A DNA stretch of 10,668 bases from Candidatus Bathyarchaeota archaeon (GCA_026014515.1 JAOZIG010000341.1:1-10668); one strand, 5' to 3'. Positions 1-6,358 are shown, numbered from the stretch's first letter. Notes: generated by a model not told the origin, from the sequence alone. Program-made: numbers and translations.

Positions 1-14
1 CTTCTTAGATATTG

Positions 15-488
15 TTATATATCATGAATAAACTTCTCTCTTACTTTTTCACTACTTCCAATTGCACGTAATCCATCGAGTTCCGAATATGTACAAGTAT
101 TATCACTATTAGCGGATAGGTGATATACTTTAGTCTGATTCTCTAAAAGGTCAAAGAATCCAATCATCATTTGACAGGTTCTATCTCCACCTTTTTCTGA
201 TGCTTTCTGGTATCTTTTTTGGAAAATATATCTGATTTCTTTGATATCGTATAATCGATTTTCATTGAAGTAACGTTTTAGGTATTTCTTGATATATGTA
301 GCTGAACCCACATTTCCAGAGTAGACTAAACCTGCATATTTAGAGAGCTTGAAAAGTTTAGGTGCAATATCTTCTTTTTGTCCAACATTAAATGTAATTC
401 TAGAATCTGTTACAAAAAAGACACCATCCGGTTTAACTGGAATATTTTTAAAAATTCCATTACAATTTCCAGCTACTGATAAAGTCAC
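15..488 (-). CDS. Small proteasome-like Ntn hydrolase
   Basis: The protein resembles 20S proteasome beta and HslV subunits, which cleave peptides with an N-terminal threonine. I start it at GTG 486-488. The frame stays open to a TTG at 557, but a TATA-like box at 561-570 puts transcription start near 538, and the GTG gives a protein beginning Met-Thr-Leu-Ser-Val-Ala, with Thr exposed after Met removal. Counting that Thr as 1, an Asp lies at 27 (TDSR) and a Lys at 43 (APKLFK). The 16-residue Asp-Lys spacing equals D17-K33 of proteasomes, so only a roughly 10-residue insertion near residues 9-19 separates the patterns. A glycine-rich GLVYSGNVGSA segment follows, as in the family. The product is about 157 residues, shorter than usual beta subunits, and ends soon after an IGSSEKV segment where proteasomes continue for roughly 50 more residues. 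No second subunit or ATPase gene is nearby. Substrate is unknown. The DNA is more AT-rich than the following genes. Confidence 0.62.
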   Translation of the reverse strand: MTLSVAGNCNGIFKNIPVKPDGVFFVTDSRITFNVGQKEDIAPKLFKLSKYAGLVYSGNVGSATYIKKYLKRYFNENRLYDIKEIRYIFQKRYQKASEKGGDRTCQMMIGFFDLLENQTKVYHLSANSDNTCTYSELDGLRAIGSSEKVREKFIHDI

Positions 489-560
489 ATCTAATAAGCT
501 GTAGTTATTTATTAAAATAATATCTGCTACGGGTATGAAGCCGAATACTGAAAACAACTA

Positions 561-570
561 GTATAAAATT
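561..570 (-). promoter_or_regulatory. TATA-like box for the Ntn hydrolase gene
   Basis: Read on the minus strand, the segment gives AATTTTATAC, a good archaeal TATA box. A start site about 27 bases downstream would fall near 538, inside the longer open frame. This favours the GTG at 488 over the TTG at 557 as the true translation start. Placement is by eye. Confidence 0.4.
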
Positions 571-630
571 GTCTCTAATAGTGGAATCATTTGTTTATGC
601 ATCAACAATTATCAGTTATATGTGCCAAAT

Positions 631-644
631 TTTATCACGATAAA
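631..644. promoter_or_regulatory. Palindrome on the KDG kinase promoter
   Basis: TTTATC (631-636) and GATAAA (639-644) form a perfect inverted repeat around a two-base centre. It lies 26-39 bases before the kinase ATG, where an archaeal TATA box would sit if the transcript has a short leader. It may be the promoter core itself, or a dimeric regulator site overlapping it. Confidence 0.35.
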
Positions 645-669
645 GCTATGCATCTTGTGTGAGAATATT

Positions 670-1617
670 ATGAATCCAGACGTGGTAAGTCTAGGAGAGC
701 CAATGGTGGAGTTCTGCGCCACCACCGTTGGAAGACTGAGTGCAGCACCTTTATTCAAGCGAGGATGGGGCGGAGACACAAGCAACTTCGCGGTAGCAGC
801 CGCAAGACAAGGCTTGAAGGTAGCCCATATCTGCCGATTGGGAAGTGATGAGTTTGGTAAGAGCTTCCTTGAACTGTGGGAGAAGGAGGGTATGGATAAT
901 AGCCGGGTTATCGTTGAGCCTGGTGCCTTTACAGCCATCTATATCATCAGCCTCATGGAGGGTGGAGGACACGACTTTACATACTACAGGGCAAACGCTG
1001 CAGCTAGCAGATACAGTGTAGAGGATATTGACTGGGATTACTTGGACAAGGCGAAATATTTCCACAGCAGCGGCATCAGCCTAGCAATCAGCAAAACAGT
1101 ACGAACGGCAGCCATTAAGGCACTGCACCATGTTAAGGATAACGGTGGATTCAACAGCTTCGATATCAACATGAGAGCCAAACTCTGGGACACAGAGACA
1201 GCCAGAAAGAGCCTAGCAGAGGCTTTTGAGGTCTGTGACGTGGTTTTCGCCAGCATGGAGGACATGAACACCCTCTACGGTATCACTGAACCCGAGAGAG
1301 CAGCGGAACACCTACGAGAAATGGGTGTAGAGACAGTTGTCGTGAAACATGGAGGTAAAGGATGTTTTGTCTCTACTGATGAGAAGAGCTTCACCATGCC
1401 CGGATACAAGATCACACCAGTAGACACCACAGGCTCAGGAGACGCCTTCGACGGAGCATGGATAAAAGGCGTGGATATGGGCTGGGAACTAGAGAAAATA
1501 GCTAGCTACAGTAACGCTGTTGGCGCTATTACCGCCACTGGACTAGGCGCAGTAGCACCTATTCCACGCTATGAGGAAGCCGTGAAGCTCATCAAGGAAC
1601 AGGGCGGGGTATGGTAA
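670..1617 (+). CDS. kdgK: 2-keto-3-deoxygluconate kinase (PfkB family)
   Basis: This cytoplasmic sugar kinase phosphorylates 2-keto-3-deoxygluconate (and possibly the galactose analogue) with ATP, feeding the semi-phosphorylative Entner-Doudoroff route. I choose ATG 670 over the in-frame GTG at 622 because the protein then begins MNPDVVSLGEPMVEF, the usual N-terminus of archaeal KDG kinases; the 16 extra residues look unrelated. The PfkB landmarks are in order: GWGGDTSNFA (32-41), the substrate region YYRANAAASR (105-114), DINMRAKLW with Arg169, and the signature DTTGSGDAF (252-260) carrying catalytic Asp258. The product is 315 residues, the normal family length. HSSGISLAIS and FTAIYII closely resemble segments I recall from the Sulfolobus enzyme. 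The next gene starts inside its last codons (7-base overlap), so the two are probably co-transcribed. A related PfkB sugar kinase specificity cannot be excluded. Confidence 0.85.
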   Translation: MNPDVVSLGEPMVEFCATTVGRLSAAPLFKRGWGGDTSNFAVAAARQGLKVAHICRLGSDEFGKSFLELWEKEGMDNSRVIVEPGAFTAIYIISLMEGGGHDFTYYRANAAASRYSVEDIDWDYLDKAKYFHSSGISLAISKTVRTAAIKALHHVKDNGGFNSFDINMRAKLWDTETARKSLAEAFEVCDVVFASMEDMNTLYGITEPERAAEHLREMGVETVVVKHGGKGCFVSTDEKSFTMPGYKITPVDTTGSGDAFDGAWIKGVDMGWELEKIASYSNAVGAITATGLGAVAPIPRYEEAVKLIKEQGGVW

Positions 1618-2072
1618 ACTCCACCGTATTGAAGGCGCGTATCAGTAGGGTTATCGCGGCTACCCGTTTTCCCTTCGTGGGGCAGACTGACTGGGATGAG
1701 AGCCGTACCACCATTGCCAATGATCCAGTCTATCCTGAGTGGAGTTTTGATACACCAGATGGATCATTAGCGCCTAGTGTGGTTGTGCTCAACGCTGATG
1801 GCTCAGTCAGGGAATGCGGAGAAGTTGAGCTAGACACTGAGTATAATGATAGCCATGTTAAGAAGTGGCGTACCATGAGTAGCCTCACTGGGATGGGTGA
1901 AAAGTTCAAAAAGTTCTTCCTCTACGTGCCTGAAGGCTCAGAGGAACAGGCGTTGAGGTTGCTTGAGGAGAGCGGGATCGAGTACGCTGGGCTTAGAACA
2001 TGGGGTCTGGATAACTGGAACCTTGTCTTGAAGCCGTTTAAGACGCCTGATATGGCTAAGGATCATCGTTGA
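1611..2072 (+). CDS. Probable PD-(D/E)XK-fold protein, degenerate motif
   Basis: No named family is certain. The 153-residue soluble protein has the layout of small restriction-endonuclease-fold proteins. An N-terminal helix comes first, followed by a strand-turn-strand core, APSVVVLNADG then ECGEVELD (residues 54-75). Next come KKWRTMSSL, a hydrophobic strand KFFLYVPEG (101-109), a helix EEQALRLLEESGI, and GLRTWG. In active relatives the first strand carries Pro-Asp and the second Glu-x-Glu or Glu-x-Lys. Here Pro55 is followed by Ser instead of Asp, while Glu71 and Glu73 remain, so catalysis is doubtful. The ATG at 1611 overlaps the KDG kinase stop by 7 bases, which suggests translational coupling rather than a shared function. 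Fold assignment is inference from motif order. The gene is real by codon character, tight overlap and absence of a competing frame. Confidence 0.6.
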   Translation: MVNSTVLKARISRVIAATRFPFVGQTDWDESRTTIANDPVYPEWSFDTPDGSLAPSVVVLNADGSVRECGEVELDTEYNDSHVKKWRTMSSLTGMGEKFKKFFLYVPEGSEEQALRLLEESGIEYAGLRTWGLDNWNLVLKPFKTPDMAKDHR

Positions 2073-2110
2073 ATGTAGTCGGCATAACATACATTTTCTT
2101 TTAACACAAT

Positions 2111-2140
2111 TCACCCGAAAAACACCAGTATATCGGGTGA
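2111..2140 (+). promoter_or_regulatory. Hairpin sequestering the archaellin ribosome-binding site
   Basis: TCACCCGA (2111-2118) and TCGGGTGA (2133-2140) are perfect 8-base inverted complements around a 14-base loop. The right arm contains GGTGA (2136-2140), which matches the 16S anti-Shine-Dalgarno and lies five bases before the archaellin ATG. Folded in RNA, the stem would hide the ribosome-binding site. As DNA it could instead be a regulator site with half-sites two helical turns apart. TATA candidates upstream (CATAACA at 2083-2089, or the T-rich stretch near 2095-2103) leave it open whether the left arm is transcribed. Confidence 0.5.
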
Positions 2141-2145
2141 GAACG

Positions 2146-2748
2146 ATGAATCGACGTGGATTAACAGGACTTGAGACAGCGATTATTCTGGTAGCGTTTG
2201 TGATTACTGCTTCAGCATTCGCCTTTGTAGTATTGAACATGGGTATGCTTTCAGCGGATCAGGCGCAGTCAGTTATCAGTAGCAGCGTAGAGGAGACCAG
2301 CGCAGCGTTATTGATGGACACTGACATCATAGGCACATTCAGCAACACTACTGGAACCCAGAGTGCCATCTGTCTGACCAAGGCAACATTCTACGTAAGG
2401 CTTAGTCAAGGTGACTCCCCCATCGATATGGATGACAGCAAAGTGGTGATCACGTACACAAACCCAAGGTGCCACACAGACATCTACGACACCAACGGCA
2501 CGATCACGACCATCACCCCTGTAGCGGGAGACGGTGACAGCATGCTTGAAGCAGGTGAAAAGTTCAAGATAGTCATCGACTTTACACAAATAGACAAATC
2601 AGCGGTTGATCCAGCACAGGCAGATATGAACAACGTCTATACGCATCCCTATGAGGAGTTTAGGATCGAGATACAGCCAAGCGCAGGAGCAAAGTTGGCT
2701 ATCGAACGGAGCATTCCACAGGTAGCGAACACTGTGATGGGCTTCTAA
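2146..2748 (+). CDS. Archaellin (archaellum filament protein)
   Basis: This is a structural subunit of the archaellum or a closely related type IV-like filament. The N-terminus MNRRGLTGLETAIILVAF is a class III signal peptide: a short basic leader ending in Arg-Arg-Gly, with cleavage expected after Gly5 by the ArlK/PibD peptidase. Mature Glu5 (Glu10 here) and a hydrophobic helix to about residue 33 drive assembly. The remaining roughly 165 residues form the beta-rich outer domain and end in AKLAIERSIPQ, a typical archaellin C-terminus. Two N-glycosylation sequons are present (Asn67, Asn117), plus two cysteines (76 and 109). The ATG at 2146 is preferred over GTG 2137 because GGTGA lies five bases upstream and Met then directly precedes the basic leader. 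Length (200 residues) is normal. No motor, ATPase or chaperone genes of the archaellum are nearby, so it is an orphan in this window. A non-motility pilin role is possible. Confidence 0.88.
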   Translation: MNRRGLTGLETAIILVAFVITASAFAFVVLNMGMLSADQAQSVISSSVEETSAALLMDTDIIGTFSNTTGTQSAICLTKATFYVRLSQGDSPIDMDDSKVVITYTNPRCHTDIYDTNGTITTITPVAGDGDSMLEAGEKFKIVIDFTQIDKSAVDPAQADMNNVYTHPYEEFRIEIQPSAGAKLAIERSIPQVANTVMGF

Positions 2749-3242
2749 TCCAGTTTATCATAACGCATCCACTTATCTGACTCTAAATCATAAAACCAGA
2801 CACGCCTAGCGTTCACGGTTACCAGCTTTTTCAAGTCATAGATACGCATCGCTGATTCTCGGTCAGGGAAATCGAGGACACCACTGGAATTGTTTACAAG
2901 CTCAACGGCTGCGGGACAGTTCATATCCACGCCCAGTAGGATACCTTCTTCTGGGTCTGGGTCAAGACTGAAAGGAAACTGTCTGCAGGTAGCTGGACGT
3001 GTATCGTAGATGGTGCATTTGTTTTCTTTGAGGTTTGGGCAGCTTGGCTGTGTTAGCTGGTATGCATGTATCTTGAAGTCTTTATCGTAGGGGCGTTTAC
3101 CGTAGCCCAGATAGGGTTTAACCTGTTCTTCACTGAATAATTTGATCTCGTTAGGTAGCAAGGTGAGCCCTCGTTGTATGCCCATATCCTTTTGGAGTAG
3201 TTCTCGGCAGCAGAGACCGCATTGTCTGCAGTTAAAGCTCAT
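2745..3242 (-). CDS. YkgJ-family CxxCxxCC metal-cluster protein
   Basis: The protein belongs to the YkgJ-type family with a cysteine cluster thought to bind iron-sulfur or zinc; the biochemical role of most members is unknown. The N-terminus SFNCRQCGLCC holds Cys5, 8, 11 and 12 in the CxxCxxCC pattern. The second cysteine group (Cys68, Cys76, Cys86, Cys109) sits in QPSCPNLKENKCTIYDTRPATCRQFPF-type spacing, where the x-Cys-x-Ile-Tyr-x-x-Arg-Pro-x-x-Cys segment is the family hallmark. At 165 residues it is complete and soluble, with no signal peptide or membrane segment. It is convergent with the archaellin gene: its TAG (2745-2747) and the archaellin TAA (2746-2748) share bases. It diverges from the ZIP metal transporter gene 80 bases away, so a shared metal theme is conceivable but unproven. 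Confidence 0.85.
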   Translation of the reverse strand: MSFNCRQCGLCCRELLQKDMGIQRGLTLLPNEIKLFSEEQVKPYLGYGKRPYDKDFKIHAYQLTQPSCPNLKENKCTIYDTRPATCRQFPFSLDPDPEEGILLGVDMNCPAAVELVNNSSGVLDFPDRESAMRIYDLKKLVTVNARRVWFYDLESDKWMRYDKLD

Positions 3243-3296
3243 CTCTGGATTGTACCATGTGGTGATGCTTCAATCATTCGGTTATGAACCCCTAGT

Positions 3297-3318
3297 TATT
3301 TTAGACAAGCCTAAAATA
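3297..3318. promoter_or_regulatory. Operator-like palindrome over the ZIP promoter
   Basis: TATTTTAG (3297-3304) and CTAAAATA (3311-3318) are perfect 8-base inverted repeats with a 6-base spacer, ending four bases before the ZIP ATG. The left arm coincides with the best TATA candidate (TTATTTTA, 3296-3303), whose start site would fall at about 3323-3327, giving a leaderless message. A bound repressor would block TBP. The TTAG-N6-CTAA core recalls DtxR/MntR-type metal regulator sites, which is an inference from resemblance only. Confidence 0.5.
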
Positions 3319-3322
3319 TTTG

Positions 3323-4114
3323 ATGCAACGGATATGTGCGTTAGGCGACAAAGCATTGAACATACTGGCACCAATACTACTCAGCGTACTAGCGGGAAGC
3401 GCCACAGGAATCGGCGGATTAATCGTACTCAAATTCGGAGACATCAGCAACAAAAAAATGGGTTTCCTCATGGGCTTCGCCGGAGGAGTCATGCTGGTGG
3501 TAAGCTTTGTTGAACTCTACGCCGAGGCATTAGTTGAGATTGGATCATGGCAGGTAACTCTAGCTTTCGCTGTTGGTACCTTGTTCATGATGGGTGTTGA
3601 TCTTACCCTTCCTCACATCGAGTTTGGGCTCTGGGAGGATGGCGTCAAGGATCGTCACCTCTTCAATAGTGGCTTGATTATCGCCATAGGTATGTCTATC
3701 CACAATCTACCAGAGGGAATTGTGGTTAGTGCCGGTTATGGACATGTACCTGAGCTTGGTATACTGGTCGCCATAATGATTTGTATGCACAATATACCAG
3801 AAGGAATAGCCACAGTAAGCCCATTAATCCAAGCAGGCGTAGGAAAATGGAGAGCAGTCGGCTTAGCCACAGCCAGTGGACTCGTAGAACCAATAGGAGC
3901 CCTCATGGGAGCAGTAGTGATCTCAACCTTTGGAGTAGACATAGTAGGCTGGGGTCTAGGCTTCGCAGCAGGCGTCATGACATATGTTACCATCGATGAG
4001 CTGATACCAGTAGCCCACGAGTATTGTACAATGGACCATAAACACATGGTCTCAAGCGGATTACTAATTGGGATGCTCTTCGCGATGGTCCTCGGACTCA
4101 TACTCCACGTTTAG
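3323..4114 (+). CDS. ZIP-family divalent metal transporter (ZupT-like)
   Basis: This integral membrane protein imports divalent metals such as zinc, iron or manganese. It has about eight hydrophobic segments. The two ZIP signature helices are unmistakable: HNLPEGI (127-133) and HNIPEGI (156-162), which form the binuclear metal site in the membrane. The later SGLVEPIGA with Glu189 and the Asp-Glu pair in TIDELIPVAHE (around 223-233) also match ZupT-type proteins. Length (263 residues) and the opening APILLSVLAGSATGIGG fit bacterial and archaeal ZupT. I take ATG 3323 as start; an adjacent TTG at 3320 and an internal TTG at 3356 are alternatives, the latter closer to the usual ZupT N-terminus. 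A palindrome directly upstream suggests metal-responsive control. Its stop overlaps the stop of the convergent peptidase gene. Metal specificity cannot be read from sequence. Confidence 0.9.
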   Translation: MQRICALGDKALNILAPILLSVLAGSATGIGGLIVLKFGDISNKKMGFLMGFAGGVMLVVSFVELYAEALVEIGSWQVTLAFAVGTLFMMGVDLTLPHIEFGLWEDGVKDRHLFNSGLIIAIGMSIHNLPEGIVVSAGYGHVPELGILVAIMICMHNIPEGIATVSPLIQAGVGKWRAVGLATASGLVEPIGALMGAVVISTFGVDIVGWGLGFAAGVMTYVTIDELIPVAHEYCTMDHKHMVSSGLLIGMLFAMVLGLILHV

Positions 4115-5199
4115 AGGAGCCTAGGGCTACGGGTAAGCTGCTCACAGTCATCCTCAGTAACCACAACGTTCTCCTCCATACGTACACCGCCAAAACCGGG
4201 TAAGTAGATACCGGGCTCAACTGTGAACAGCATACCGGGCTTCAACACATCTAGGCTTGTCTTGGTCAGACTGGGAGTCGGGAACCCGCTCAGTGGATGA
4301 CCAAGGCTGTGGGGATAATCTGGGAACCCATGCTCCTTAAGCACTCTTCTGCTGATAGCGTCAAGCTCACGACACTCCACACCGGGTTTCACATGATCGA
4401 TGACAGCCTGAACCGCCTTATCCATAGCAGATAGCATCTTCTCCTTCTTCGGGTTCTCACCCAACAGATAGGTACGAGTCTCATCAGCAGCATACCCACT
4501 AACTGTTGGCCCAAGGTCCACGAGCATAAACTCGCCCTCCTTGAGCTTCCGTGGGGTTGGCCAGCCATGACTGTACGCTGATCTTGGTCCAGTGCTTACA
4601 ATGGTCTGGAAGCTAAAGGTCTCGGCTCCGTTTCGCTGCATGGCATAGTTTGCTTCTGCTGCCATCTCGGTCTCTGTGACGCCGGGTTTCATGGCTTCTC
4701 TTGCAGCGCTGCAGCCTATATCGGCTAGCTTGGATGCTGTTCTTTGGAGCTTGATCTCTTCCGGGTAGAGCCCATACCATACCTCGGGGATGATGGTAGA
4801 ACCAATATCCACAAGCTCACCTTGTAGGTTGTCCCGGTAATACTCGAAGCTACTATAGTTGAGTTGACCAAGGTTGATGCCTATCTTTGATGAAGGCTTC
4901 AGGTACTGGTTCGCGTACTCTGTGATGGCTCCTCCTGCTGCGCCTCTGCTCTCAAGAAGCTTGACCTGTAACCAGCTCTCGTCCAGTGTGCTGTTATAGT
5001 CTACGCTGTAGACGAAGTGGGCTGTGTTTCCGTCCATTGGTATGGCTAGGGCGGTTCCGCTGGTTGAGCCTGTTATGCGTTGGAATCTTGGTCCCATGCC
5101 TGCTCCTCCCATGAGGAGCACCATGTCCAGTTCGTGTTCCTGCATCAACTGTTTAAGGTGATTATACCGTTTCTTGGCGAAATCAAGTGGATCTGACAT
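4111..5199 (-). CDS. M24 metallopeptidase, Xaa-Pro aminopeptidase/dipeptidase type
   Basis: This cytoplasmic peptidase has the pita-bread fold and probably releases residues before proline in peptides. The N-terminal creatinase-like domain spans about 1-145 and the catalytic domain about 150-362. All five metal ligands expected for a dinuclear site are visible: Asp228 in LVDLGPTVSG, Asp239 in YAADETRTY, His301 in SLGHPLSG, Glu328 in FTVEPGIYLPG and Glu342 in VRMEENVVVT. His211 in AYSHGWPTPR matches the substrate-binding histidine region. The 362-residue length is typical of archaeal PepQ-like enzymes. ATG 5199 has a TATA-like element (GGATTATTATAACC on the minus strand) about 27 bases upstream, so its message may be leaderless. 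The gene diverges from the aminotransferase with only 46 bases between. Dipeptidase versus aminopeptidase activity cannot be decided here. Confidence 0.88.
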   Translation of the reverse strand: MSDPLDFAKKRYNHLKQLMQEHELDMVLLMGGAGMGPRFQRITGSTSGTALAIPMDGNTAHFVYSVDYNSTLDESWLQVKLLESRGAAGGAITEYANQYLKPSSKIGINLGQLNYSSFEYYRDNLQGELVDIGSTIIPEVWYGLYPEEIKLQRTASKLADIGCSAAREAMKPGVTETEMAAEANYAMQRNGAETFSFQTIVSTGPRSAYSHGWPTPRKLKEGEFMLVDLGPTVSGYAADETRTYLLGENPKKEKMLSAMDKAVQAVIDHVKPGVECRELDAISRRVLKEHGFPDYPHSLGHPLSGFPTPSLTKTSLDVLKPGMLFTVEPGIYLPGFGGVRMEENVVVTEDDCEQLTRSPRLL

Positions 5200-5218
5200 A
5201 CTTTGAAAGAGGGTTAAT

Positions 5219-5232
5219 GGTTATAATAATCC
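5219..5232. promoter_or_regulatory. Shared bidirectional TATA-like element
   Basis: GGTTATAATAATCC lies in the 46-base gap between the divergent peptidase and aminotransferase genes. Its centre is about 26 bases from the peptidase ATG (5199) and about 21-25 bases from the aminotransferase GTG (5246). Both distances suit archaeal TATA boxes with leaderless or near-leaderless transcripts. No other AT-rich stretch exists in the gap, so one element, or two overlapping ones, must serve both directions. Confidence 0.5.
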
Positions 5233-5245
5233 ACCCACCGAACAC

Positions 5246-6358
5246 GTGATAAACCATGAATCATTCACAGTGGGTATGAAGCCCTTCATCAGCCTCGAAG
5301 ACGGCGAACCAGAGTACAGAACACCAGAACACATCAACAAAGCCATGATAGAAGCCCTTGATCTGGGGTTAACCCACTACGGTGACTACAAGCACATGAT
5401 TAAGCTCAGGGAATCCATCGCACGATACTATGCTAGGTATGGGGTTGAGGCTGATCCAGAGCATGTCGTGGTGACCCCGGGTAGCACTATGGGTATCTAT
5501 ATCGCTTTGAAGAATCTCGTTGGTTATGGTGGGGAGCTTATTGTCATGGACCCGTGTTATTTTGGGTACCCTGATACGTTCAACGATCTTGAACTCAAGC
5601 CAAGGTACATCCCACGAGACAAAGACAACGACTGGCACTTTAACATAGAAGACATCAAGGAGGCATACACACCGGAAACCAAGGCAATCCTTGTCTGCAG
5701 CCCGGATAACCCCACTGGTGCAGTGATCTCTGATGAACAACTGGCTGAGATTGCCGAGTTCGCGGTTGAGAAAGACCTCATGGTGGTCAGCGACGAGATA
5801 TATGACAGGATCATCTACGATGGGTACAGGTTCAGAAGCATCGCCACCTTCCCCGACATGAAGGAACGAACCATCATACTCAACGGACTCAGCAAGACCT
5901 ACGCCATGACAGGTTGGAGACTGGGCTACATGATAGCACCAACCCAGCAACTCTATGACCAGTTCTGGGCTACCCAGATGGGCTCATATCTGGTAATCCC
6001 TGAAGCCATCCAATACGCAGGTATAGCAGCACTGGAGGGACCACAGGACTGTGTAGACGAGATGCTAAAGGGCTACAAGGCGAAACGAGACTATGCGTAT
6101 GATTTCTGGAGCGATATACCAAGGATCAATGTCTCCAAGCCCAAAGGAGCCTTCTATGTCTTCCCCGACATCACAGAATATGGGCTCAGCAGCACTAAAC
6201 TAACAGAGTATATTCGCCGGGAAACAAACGTGGGAATCACAGATGGTAGCTTGTTTGGTGCTCGTGGTGAGGGACACATCAGGATAAGCTATGCGCAGAG
6301 TATGGAGAACCTTGTCGAAGGCTTGGACCGGATTAATCTAGCGTTATCCAAGCTCTAG
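5246..6358 (+). CDS. Class I (fold type I) PLP aminotransferase, AspC/AspB-like
   Basis: This cytoplasmic pyridoxal-phosphate enzyme transfers amino groups between an amino acid (aspartate, aromatic or branched types) and a 2-oxo acid. Motifs in order are EDGEPEYRTPEHI (18-30), VVVTPGSTMGIY with the phosphate-binding segment, Asn155 in CSPDNPTGAV, Asp183 and Tyr186 in VVSDEIYDRI, the Schiff-base Lys217 in NGLSKTYAMTGWRLGY, and the carboxylate-binding Arg346 in GHIRISYA. All key residues are present, and 370 residues is slightly shorter than the usual 385-400. GTG 5246 gives a modest N-terminal arm; ATG 5276 would start just before FISLEDGEP and cannot be excluded. Upstream spacing to the AT-rich element near 5225 favours 5246. 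Exact substrate is not readable, but the next-door peptidase suggests use of peptide-derived amino acids. Confidence 0.88.
   Translation: MINHESFTVGMKPFISLEDGEPEYRTPEHINKAMIEALDLGLTHYGDYKHMIKLRESIARYYARYGVEADPEHVVVTPGSTMGIYIALKNLVGYGGELIVMDPCYFGYPDTFNDLELKPRYIPRDKDNDWHFNIEDIKEAYTPETKAILVCSPDNPTGAVISDEQLAEIAEFAVEKDLMVVSDEIYDRIIYDGYRFRSIATFPDMKERTIILNGLSKTYAMTGWRLGYMIAPTQQLYDQFWATQMGSYLVIPEAIQYAGIAALEGPQDCVDEMLKGYKAKRDYAYDFWSDIPRINVSKPKGAFYVFPDITEYGLSSTKLTEYIRRETNVGITDGSLFGARGEGHIRISYAQSMENLVEGLDRINLALSKL

Noticed and set aside
596..654. Two copies of TATGCATC, 51 bases apart, before the KDG kinase
   Set aside because: Eight-base matches containing the palindrome ATGCAT in AT-rich DNA are weak evidence, and the spacing fits no known element.
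622..669. GTG 622 as start of the KDG kinase
   Set aside because: The extra 16 residues do not resemble the family, and the 631-644 palindrome and promoter would fall inside the coding region.
5369..5950. Long minus-strand open frame inside the aminotransferase
   Set aside because: It is the antisense shadow of a gene with a complete set of PLP-enzyme motifs and shows no recognisable domain of its own.
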